The notes under the pieces were generated by a model. That model worked only from the letters and a program-made list of their open reading frames with translations. It had not been told where the DNA came from and made no database searches. A stretch of DNA of 61,868 nt from Nemertoderma westbladi (taxonomy: Eukaryota > Xenacoelomorpha > Nemertodermatida > Nemertodermatidae), in the NCBI GenBank assembly GCA_032718475.1, contig JAUCBJ010005915.1:1-61868 (forward strand), given 5' to 3'. Shown in pieces: positions 24,801-36,800 of this stretch (within the stretch, counting starts at the first letter, position 1; every line of letters begins with the position of its first letter). The translations under genes and the position numbers were made by a program.

Positions 24801-27800
24801 AATGTAGTTTTCTATGGAAAAAAATCCGGTTTTGTAATAACCATAGTTTAGAAATTAAACCATCATTTACGATTATGTCAAAAAATTAAAAAGTGTGATA
24901 TTTTATTAAAAAAACAGGTATAAAACCATAGTTATAATTTAAAACCACTGTTTGGATCGCTGCTCAGTTAGTAAAACAGAGGTTTTATATGAAAAACATC
25001 CTGTTTTCTAAAGATAAACCGACAGTTTGAGAATTAAACCAAGGTTTATTATTTTATAAAACCATAGTTTGAGAATTAAACCAAGGTTTATTATTTTATA
25101 AAACCATAGTTTTAGAATTAAACCAAGGTTTATTATTTTATAAAACCATAGTTTTAGAATTAAACCAAGGTTTATTATTTTATAAAACCATAGTTTGAGA
25201 ATTAAACCAAGGTTTATTATTTTATAAAACCATAGTTTGAGAATTAAACCAAGGTTTATTATTTTATAAAACCATAGTTTTAGAATTAAACCAAGGTTTA
25301 TTATTTTATAAAACCATAGTTTTAGAATTAAACCAAGGTTTATTATTTTATAAAACCATAGTTTTAGAATTAAACCAAGGTTTATTATTTTATAAAACCA
25401 TAGTTTTAGAATTAAACCAAGGTTTATTATTTTATAAAACCATAGTTTTAGAATTAAACCAAGGTTTATTATTTTATAAAACCATAGTTTTAGAATTAAA
25501 CCAAGGTTTATTATTTTATAAAACCATAGTTTTAGAATTAAACCAAGGTTTATTATTTTATAAAACCATAGTTTGAGAATTAAACCAAGGTTTATTATTT
25601 TATAAAACCATAGTTTGAGAATTAAACCAAGGTTTATTATTTTATAAAACCATAGTTTGAGAATTAAACCAAGGTTTATTATTTTATAAAACCATAGTTT
25701 TAGAATTAAACCAAGGTTTATTATTTTATAAAACCATAGTTTGAGAATTAAACCAAGGTTTATTATTTTATAAAACCATAGTTTGAGAATTAAACCAAGG
25801 TTTATTATTTTATAAAACCATAGTTTGAGAATTAAACCAAGGTTTATTATTTTATAAAACCATAGTTTTAGAATTAAACCATGGTTATGGGGCGCCGTTT
25901 GGGCCAAAAATAAAAAAAACATATTATATTAAAAAGTTATAATGGTATGTTTTTTATCTTGCCGTTTGGGCCAAAAGTTGTAATGGTATGTTTTTTTATC
26001 TTGCCGTTTGGGCCAAAAATAGCTGAGAGGGAAATTTGAATTATCACTTTCTATATACTGTATTTAGCAATTGCAATTATCATCATACCTGTGAGCCTGT
26101 CTGCCTATACATGATTGTGGATTGTATTTACACTCGGTGTACCGTATCGCTGTAGGAGTGGACTTTAGGCTTACCTCCCGCTGTATGGCTGTATGGGCCT
26201 TGGCCTACCAGTACTCATATACTGTCACTGGGTAATGCTGTAATGCGTTAGGCTGTTAGGTACAAATCAGTATACTTTAGGCCCTGTAGCATTACACATT
26301 GTGCTTGTGATAGGCCTACATCTTGTGGTCCACAATACTGCAATACTGAGGCATTAATGTCAGACAGTCAGAATGTCATTTGTACCTAACAGCCTAACGC
26401 TACATTACAGCATTACGCAGTGACAGTATATGAGTACCGGTAGGCCAAGGCCCATACAGCGGGAGGTAAGCCTAAAGTCCACTCCTACAGCGATACGGTA
26501 CACCGTGTGTAAATACAATCCACAATCATGTATAGGCAGACAGGCTCACAGGTATGATGATAATTGCAATTGCTAAATACAGTATATAGAAAGTGATAAT
26601 TCAAATTTCCCTCTCAGCTATTTTTGGCCCAAACGGCAAGATAAAAAAACATACCATTACAACTTTTGGCCCAAACGGCAAGATAAAAAAACATACCATT
26701 ACAACTTTTGGCCCAAACGGCAAGATAAAAAAACATACTGTCATTATAACTTTTTAATATAATATGTTTTTTTTTATTTTTGGCCCAAACGGCGCCCCAT
26801 ACATGGTTTATTATTTTATAAAACCATAGTTTTAGAATTAAACCATGGTTTATTATTTTATAAAACCATAGTTTTAGAATTAAACCAAGGTTTATTATTT
26901 TATAAAACCATAGTTTTATTATATAACCACTCTTTAAATGGGTGTGCAATTTTATTGTCAAAAGTAAGAAAAACTTAGTTTTCGTAATATTAAATGACTC
27001 GTTTTTATAGTTCAAGATATATACAACTATTATACAATATCTCATATTAATATCACATGAATAATACAATAATTCGATAAGGCATTCAGTACAATAATAT
27101 TCTAATAATTCATAAGGGCAATGAGTCATCAAAAGGGCATTGTTATTTAAGAGAAAACTAACACATACTGACATAACAGTACAAATATACAGGACATTGG
27201 TATACATATAATCTTGACTTACAGTATAAGAAGTTAATTCAGGTTTTCTTATAAAGTTCTTTAATTTTATATTCATTGTGGTTTTTGTAAAAAACCATGG
27301 TTATTTTTAAAACCGAGGTTTGTTTGCAAATATAGCTGTTGATTAAAATAAATGGCGGTTTAAATAGTATTTCGAGGAAACCTGGGTTTCTTCAAGGTAA
27401 ACCATGGTTATTTCTGAAATTGTACAATTTCAGCGCATCGAGAGCTTTCTGGTGATATATAATATTACAAAAAAATTTTTTTTACAAAAAAATAAATTTT
27501 TTTGGCCACCTTTTGTGTCAAATAGTTATTACGAAAAAAATGGCATAAAAGAAGCATTTTTTTTTAAATATTACAATTCAATAGTCAACCCAAAATGTTA
27601 CACTTATTCGCTGTTTATTCGCTTATTCGCATTCCAAAAAACCCCTTAATGTTAAGGTAAGTTGACCATTATTTTTTTACTCCAGCTATACCTTGCAGGA
27701 AAGGCGACATCTGCAAAAAGGTCGGTTCACAATTCTACACATATCATCTTATTCATTGTTCATATCATAGGCCCAGACCATTTATGAATTACCCATCGGT

Positions 27801-30800
27801 GAACAGTTTTCACACCCATATACCTGTTTTCACAAACATTCCTTCCATTAGTTGTCTCATCTATAACTAATAATAAATAATAGTATTTTTTTTTAACTCA
27901 ACATTTTTTGGACATGGCTCATTTTTGCTCATAATACTCGAGCTGAATATTTATTGATTTGTACTTCCCTCCTGTTTCACTCCAACATTCTTGAGGCCGG
28001 TCGTAGGTCCGCTGTTAGAGATTGGAAATATGCAACTTAAGACTGTCCGTTCAATAGAAGTAGATAAATTATAGGAATCAGGCTGAAACAGGCCTACTTA
28101 TAGTGCTGGTTCAACCCCTTGTGACGTGCTTCCTTATTTTATCAATTTCTGAAGTGAATCATACTGAAAACAAAACACCTATGCGATTTTTTTCTATCAC
28201 TTGAATAATTATCGTTGTTTCAGATGAAGAACATTATCGAGAAATGGGCCGGCGATGCCCTCCGTACCATTTGCGTTGCCTATAGGGACTTCGACGAACC
28301 TTTGGAGGACTGGGAGGATATATCCATAATGAGCCGAGATCTTACATGTATCTTACTTACCGGAATCAACGATCCGTTGAAAGAGGGGGTGAGTTGGTAT
28401 GCCAGATTGTATCCTGTTTGAGGTGTAACCATTCGATTTATTTATAGTTCGTTATTATTAGGCCTACCCGCGGTTACATACATGCATCGGGCGCATCTAA
28501 GACCGGACTTGAATCCTTTAGCAAGAGGGGGGTGGGGGGGGGGGGGGCTTAAATGGTCGCAAATGACTTACCTGCAGGGTGGCGTTGGGTTTTGGTAATA
28601 TAATGTTACAGCAAATTTGTACAATGCGTCATCTGTTAAAGTGAAGTGTGAAGTGGTTGTCTATGAAATTCCGCGAAATTTATTTTGAGTGTAGAGTTAG
28701 GGTTACCTGAGGCTGCCACTAGATTGTAGCTGTAACTCTCTTAACTCTTAAAAAAATTACCTAAAACTGCTACGCGACGCCTCAAACAGGATATTCCCGG
28801 TGTTTCTGAACTTTAGATTTTTATTGAATTACAAATGAATTACAAGTGAATTACAAACCCGATATCGTGGTCATAATATTTTAATTTAATAAATCTCCTT
28901 GTTATAATTGTTCATATATTCTCCAATAAATTCATTCCATTTCAGGTTATAGAAGCCATTGATCAATGCCGACGGGCTGGTATTACTGTACGCATGGTTA
29001 CCGGTGACAATATCAACACCGCTAGGGCAATATCGCGTAATGCTGGAATTATTCCGTACGACCTGAGTGAAGAATCAATTGATAAAGTTGTTATGGATTC
29101 GGAAATGTTCAATAAAGCCATAAAGAACTCCCGTGGTGAGGTTAGTCGATCTGTAATGTTGCATTCAGTCTCAGTGAATGAAATCCCATCCCAGCGAGCG
29201 AATTAACAATGTTGATGATTAATTTATGGAAAGTGAGAATGGCACGTTATTAACCAAAACAATAAACGAGAGTTAATCTTACTTAATAGCATGTGTTACA
29301 TCTTCATTGTCACTATATTTTCGATAATTAACTAGATGTTCAAATTTATTTTTAAATTTAGGCTACAATAAAAACTATGTAAAACTATAACTAATTCATA
29401 ATCCATAATAGATTATGAGCGTGCAGTGCAGTGAGGCAAATAGATCCATCATTAGTTTGGGAAATTATATTGAGCAATTTAAAGTTTACATAAGGTTTAC
29501 ATGCCCTCCTTGACTGCCACAATCTGCAATATTTCATTCTGCTAAATATATTACAGCCAAACTAATTTATAAAATATTTAACTGCGGTAATAGGAAGTAA
29601 CTAACTAACTATCTGACCTTTTCAGTATAATCTCGTTGCTCACCTATCAGGTTTACCCCTCCCCTACTGTACATGATCACTCGATGTTCTATGTATACAA
29701 CACGGACGCCATGCCAACCCGTCTGGACATCTTTTAATAATTTTATAATTTACGCATTCCCATTACGATCTGAAACTGTGAACCTAAGATAATTTTAAAT
29801 ATGAATTTAGCATGAAAGAGTATTTTTAACTTTCGCATGCTATACAATGGATGATAACTTCTCACTACTAAGGCAGGCAAAATGCATAGCCGGGGCGCGA
29901 ATACCGGACGATGAAATGAATTCTCTCACCGACTTACTAAACTCTATTAATGTGTTCTCTGCTTATTTCCCTCAGGTTGACCAGTTGCTGATGGACCAGG
30001 TATGGCCGGATCTGAGAGTGTTGGCCCGTTCCTCGCCCACAGACAAGCACACACTAGTCAAGGGGATAATAGACTCGACCCTGACCGCGGCTCGCGAGGT
30101 GGTCGCAGTCACGGGCGACGGCACCAACGACGCCCCCGCTCTCAAGAAGGCCGACGTTGGTTTCGCTATGGGTATCGCCGGCACTGATGTCGCCAAAGAG
30201 GCTTCTGATATTATCATAACGGATGACAACTTCGCCAGCACTGTGACCGCGGTGAAGTGGGGACGGAATGTTTACGACTCCATCGCTAAATTCCTTCAGT
30301 TCCAGTTGACTGTCAATGTTGTCGCTGTAACAACGACGTTCTTTGCCGCTTGTTTTATTGATGTAAGTCGTTAGGACTTGGAGTTTGTAATTTATTCGAA
30401 AATGGAAATATTTAATTAAAAACAAAGCTTTTACTTCTTTAAAAATGAATGTTAAATTAAATATTATATCGTTAACATTCTGTTTTTCATACCGGTACTG
30501 ACAGGACGGGACGGGACGGCTATGATTAGCTACGGTATGTGCGGTAGGCCTACTGTGGTACCGGTAGAGTATGCAGACAGTCAGTAAAATGAAAGTAAGT
30601 GGTATGCGACCAGTACCAGGTGTACCGGTAACGTGCCTAACTCATATGCTGCTGGTATCCAACCCGCAGTAATAACAATCTCAGTCGCCGTAAAAAGTAA
30701 CCCGTCGTATAAAGTTCTTCGTTTTGTACTTTTTCTAGCTAATGTAGTTCATAAAATTTCCATTTTCGAATAAAGTATTTTTTTAAAATAATATATAAAT

Positions 30801-33800
30801 TTGCTGTTTCCAAGTGTTAAATGTTCTTAAATATTAACCTCATTTACCAATATTGCAGGTGACACCATTAAAGGCCGTTCAAATGTTGTGGGTCAATCTC
30901 ATCATGGACACGTTCGCGTCCTTGGCATTAGCAACCGAGAAACCGACATTGTCTCTGTTGGAGCGAAAACCCTACGGTCGAACCAAACCTCTTATATCCC
31001 GAACCATGGCTAGAAATATTATAGGGCATTCACTATTCCAATTAGCTATCCTTTTCTTTCTAATGTTCGGCAGTAAGTAAATGATAATACGCACCTTTGG
31101 TTAGGTCTATCCCTATATATATGGGACGATTTCTTAAAATGAAAACTTAAAACAAAAATTGAGGAAAAATTACGTGATTAAGTTAGAAAATATTTCGAAA
31201 AGGTGTTCATATTAAAATAACTATGGGAAAAGGGACTAGGGGGTAATTTATTAAAGAATAAATTTTACGACTTTGTGGAAGAAATAAATTTATGAAATTC
31301 GTTTATTTACCTTTCCGCTCCTTGGTGGAAACATTTCACCTCGCTCGTTAACTCTCGATCGGTAAATTGTACATCGGGGTCGTCAGGAAGGAAAAAAAGT
31401 TATATTTTTTCCCCATATAATAATTAGTTTATATTATCACCTTTTCTAGGTCCGAAGTTATTTGACTTTGACGATGAGTTGGCAATCCTCGCTGCGTTTA
31501 AAGGTAGACGCTACCCCCCAACTGAACACTTTACCTTTATTTTTAACGTATTTGTTTTCATGCAAATATGTAACGAAGTGAACTGCCGCGTTGTTCATGG
31601 CGAGCGAAACGTATTCAAAGGGCTCCACACCAATGCGATATTTATTACTGTTATTGTGGGAACTGTCTTAACGCAGGTGAGTCTATATTCATTACATCAC
31701 CTTTTTAAGAAATTAAATTATCAAAAATAAATAAAAATTTTTTCAGTTCAGTTTTATTAACGGAACACTTTATATGCCTGTCTGGCTTTATAATACTGTT
31801 CGAGTTCGTATATCTTACACCTAATTACACTATTTATTAGTTTAGTTTCGTTTCGGTACGAATGCTCTAAAGGGACTAGCTAGGGGACATCTCTACCTCG
31901 CATCCTTAATTGCTAGCTAGATAAGTACTATAGTTTTCTCTGGGGCTTTCGGGGCAAATACCACACCCTGGTTTGCCATTCCACAGGGTGGGTGTCGCAG
32001 TGGAGTCAGATATGAGGCCCATCACCCATATCTACTCTGGCGCACATGACCCACCATTGGCTGTGTAGCTCATCTGCTGGGTCATGCCCTGTACCCTTGC
32101 TGCCAGGTGCAGGTCGCAGTGAAGTGCTCTCAGAGTGGACATGAGAACACTCTACTCCTGACCAGCCATTGGTAGATCACCATCTGCCTGGCCAGGCTAT
32201 ATACCCCTGCAGCCAAGTATATGGCTCAATAATCCAGGACCAAGGGTGTCCTTATCCCAGAACGAAGGGGGTCCTAGTTACAGGACCAGATTTGCCCTAG
32301 TAAGAGGGTCTATGCAGCCACAGGTGGCACCTCCTTCATGCTGCATGGAGGTGGCAAGTTTTCTTGAACAATGACCTACTACTACTACTCCTCCTACTAC
32401 TACTACTAGGATCGGCATGCTGCATCGACAAAATTGCGCCGCCACAACTCCCTATCACCCATGACATTTGCTAGATCATCCGCATCTTCAAGGCCAGTTA
32501 GGCCAGTCAGTTCAAGGCCTTTAAGATGCGTCTCAGGAAAGTCATGGGCTGTCCACCATGCTTATTCACTCCACGACGCTGCCAAAGTACAAAATTATGC
32601 ACTCCATCGTATACTGATCCGATTGCTGCAATAATTTCATCAGGAATCCCATATAATGAAAGTATGCTGAACATACGTGAGCGAGAGACTGAATCAAAGG
32701 CCTTGAAGAAGTCAACAAAGATAACAGCCAGATGCCTGGCTTTCTTTTTTGATAACTCTTCAATTATCCTTCTAAGTGCCAAAATGGGCTCCATGGTCCC
32801 ACGACCTTTACGGAACCCATTCTGATTTCCACGGAGCAGGCTCTCAATGGGATCCCTGATGCGATTTAATAGAATTATATTGTATAGCTTTGCAGCAATC
32901 GAGATTAATGAGATTCCCCGAAAAGAACCGTAGAGTGTTAGGTTGCCCTTCTTGGGAACTGGCACCAACTTATTTGTTTTCATTTCTTGTGGGACTCTTG
33001 TTGTTCGGTACATGTCTACTATGATGGGATAGATGAGCTTTAAACACTCAAGTATTTTAAAGACCTCAGGGGGAACACCATCTACTCCACTGGCACGATT
33101 GGTCTTAATGCTCTTTGCAGCAGCCTTCACTTCTGCAAAGGAGATATCGCCAATGGGAATATCTGGGAGTACAGACTCAGACACTTTTACTTCTATAAAG
33201 TTATCAGGCAATACCCTGTCATTATTGAGGAACTTTTCAAAGTGGGCCTTCCAACCATTGAGGCGATCGGCTGGTGATTCAGCCTTAACCTTGGTGGTTG
33301 GTTGGCTTTTCCGCCCAGTAAGCAGATTGATCGATTTCCATGCCTGGGGTGATTGCCTGCTGTCGTCAGCATCATTGATGGCATCAACCTGTTGGTTTAT
33401 TAGCTCCTGTAGATTAACAGAGTACTGCCTGTTCAGGGACCTAGATGCAGCCTTAACTGCATTCTTGGCCGCTGTAGTCTGTTTGAGTCGGGACTCTTTC
33501 TGCGCCTTATAGAATACCTGACCTGACCTGGAAAGTTTCTCTGGGGAGTATAGTTTTTGGGGGACCCCACTGGAAATATGTCATCAGACTTTGTTTTTAA
33601 TCCCTGATGATAAAAATCTTACTTATTGTTACTTATCTCCTCTGCGTAACTTCTTAACAGTAGCTGAAGTATGTTTAATCGCAGTTAAATCCACCTAAAA
33701 CAATAGAACTCTATATAGTTTGTTGGGCGAGCCACGAAGTTGGCGGAGCCTTAGCGAATTGACACTGTTAGGGGGTGGGTCAATTTATGCAAATAGTTGT

Positions 33801-36800
33801 CGTCGTCGTCGTCGTCGTTGTCGTCGTCGTCGTCGTTGTCGTCGTCGTCGTCGTCGTCGTTGTCGTCGTCGTCGTCGTTACGATTTTGACATGCTAATAA
33901 CTTTGTCGGATTTAAAGCTGCCAAGTTGAAAATTTGTAGGTATCAATATGAGCAAAAGTTGAGATTTTTGAGAGACTTTCAGACACCATCAGTGCAATGG
34001 TCTCCCGCTAGAGGGCCACATGTCTAAACATTAAATGCCCTCCCATTTCTTTGCTTTTAATCCGTTTAAGCTGAAACTTGGCAGATATGTATTAGACCAT
34101 TAGCTGTGACTTTCAAAGGAGGCGAATCCATCTGCAGTTCTCCAGTCTGCCGCTAGAGGGCCAAAGGTCTGAAAGTGAAATCGTTGTCGTCGTTACGATT
34201 TTGACATGCTAATAACTTTGTCGGATTTAAAGCTGCCAAGTTGAAAATTTGTAGGTATCAATATGAGCTAAAGTTGAGATTTTTGAGAGACTTTCAGACA
34301 CCATCAGTGCAATGGTCTCCCGCTAGAGGGCCACATGTCTAAACATTAAATGCCCTCCCATTTCTTTGCTTTTAATCCGTTTAAGCTGAAACTTGGCAGA
34401 TATGTATTAGACCATTAGCTGTGACTTTCAAAGGAGGCGAATCCATCTGCAGTTCTCCAGTCTGCCGCTAGAGGGCCAAATGTCTGAAAGTGAAATCGTT
34501 GTCGTCGTTATGATATTGACATGCTTATAACTTTGTCGAATTTAAAGCTGCCAAGTTGAAAATTTGTTTTGTTGAAAATCAGTTCAACAGTCACCCGCTA
34601 TAGGACTACTTTATGCCTGAAAGTGAATAGATTCTCCCGTCTCATTGATTTTAATCAGTTTAAGCTGAATCTTGCCATATATTCTGGACCACATGCTGCG
34701 TCTTTGTGGGGGGGGGGGGGGGGGGGGAGATTTAATCGGTCTGCCGCTATACGACGAAATTTCTGAAAGTGAGATCCGTCTCTCATTTCGTTATCCGTTA
34801 TTCAAGATGAAACTTGGCCGATGTACGTATGTACTATTCATCCATAGGCTGTGTCTTTGTGGGGCTGGAGACCCTAATCCATCTTCAGTTCTCACTATAC
34901 CGCTAGAGTCAGAAATGTCTGAATAGAAATGAAAGAGGTAAAAAGTGATTAGGCGAAATCTGCTTAAAATTTGCTAATACAGTAATACTTTCGAATTAGT
35001 ACTTAAATTAAATTTAAGTCACGTGCTGCGCGAAGGCCCCACTTCGTGTAATAGATAGTTTGTAATAGTTCGTGATATATTTACTCTTTGTTTGCAATCT
35101 TTCTAGGTAATTATCATTAATATTGGCGGTAATTGGTTCAAAGTGACGCCCCTTAGCGCCGAGTTGTGGCTCTGGTCCCTCATGATCGGAATGTCGGAGT
35201 TGCTATGGGGACAGTTGATCTGCTTCGTACCGACGGATAAACTTCCGCGGGGTCTCGCCTGGGGCAAACAGGCCCCCGCCACTGCCCGCTCGCGCGAACT
35301 CAGTATGCAGCGTGGGGGCGCCGCGGACGCGGCCAAACCCACATCGGAGCAGGACGATCTCAAGAGGAGCCGGGTGCTATGGCTCCGAGCCCACACCAGA
35401 ATGAAACAACAGGTATTCTAATTGTTATTATTACTAAAATATATTTTTTAATAATTATCTTTTAACAAACCAATTAATTAGTTTTTTTAAATAATTTATA
35501 AAATATAGTTTATTATTTTATATATAACTTTTTTTATTTATTTATGATACCGTGTGATGGTTGTTTTTAGTTTATTTAATTAATTGTCTTTCTTTAAACA
35601 ATTAGAACATTATTTCTCAACACATATAAACAAACGGTCTACAAAATTGTCTTATTTAATATTAAATATACTTTTTGCAGTAAATATGATTTCACTTTGA
35701 CAGACTGTCGCTACCACACGCCCCCCCCCCCCCCCCCCATTATTACTTTCCATACGGCCTTTCTATTATTGCTCTCAAGTCATATTTCCACGTAGCCGTA
35801 ACGCGACATTCAGAGTCGCGTTACGGCTACTCTATTGTTTGGTTTTACATAGGGAATCATTATCAATATTATTCTATGGTGTTTACGTGCAGATGAGGTC
35901 CGAAAAATGCAATAATGTTTTATTCCAAAATTGTACTAACTGGGTATAACTATTAATAACCAGTAGCTATAAACTATTAACATGGCTCCAAACGCCACCA
36001 TAAATATAAGCTAACTTATTTATAACATAATTTATGTCAATTTTACATTTATTTATACAGCAACTCATTTAATTTGTACAGTTTCTATCACTTATAATGT
36101 ATATGGGTCAATAAGCTTAAAAGTGGCCAAAAAGGGGTACAAATTGACTGAAAAATTTTTGTCGGAAATTAGTGCCATACTATACACCATTCGAAAGATA
36201 ATTTCATGGCGAATCTTGTGATGGTAGAGGGAGAGCATGACGCGCTGCTCAAAGGGATATATATGGCAAAAACTAATGTCATATCTGTAACGTTTTTGTC
36301 TACCACTGTAACGCATTACAGTGATGACATTTATGGGACAAACATCTGTAACGGCCATCTGTAACGGTAATTATGTTATATGGATTTTGCAGTAATTATA
36401 ACTTATTGCTTCGACAATAAGGTAATTTATTGGACAAACATCTGTAACAAACAGCGAAAGCTGACCATAACCATCGCATTCACTAAATTATATGTACTTA
36501 ATACACAAGATTTCAATAAATAGAACAAGTTTTTCATTAACATTTTTCTGTGTAACCGATAATCTTGTTTTACACGATTTTTGTCCCGTGTTAAATTTTC
36601 TCTATCGCGCCGCTTTTTATTAGCTTGTTTAAAATACTCAAAAACAACCGCCGGCGGTCAATTGGTTCTCTGTACTTATTTAACCGCTCCCTGGCGTTTC
36701 TCTGCAACTGATTCAGAGACGTCCATTACCTCTTCCAATAAACGGATCTGACTAAACTTATTACAATAATATAAGTAGTGCACAAGTCCGTCATGTAACT

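Noticed and set aside
22084-25885. CRISPR-like array
   Set aside because: Units are contiguous without unique spacers, and the genome is animal.
25008-25922. 304-codon minus frame of [14 protein letters not shown] repeats
   Set aside because: Artefact of the homogeneous 42-bp array.
26614-27276. 220-codon minus frame
   Set aside because: Covers the palindrome arm and the resumed 42-bp array; the non-repeat part has no recognisable motif.
33720-33929. Arg-rich 69-codon frame
   Set aside because: Translation of the (GTC)n microsatellite inside a mobile element.
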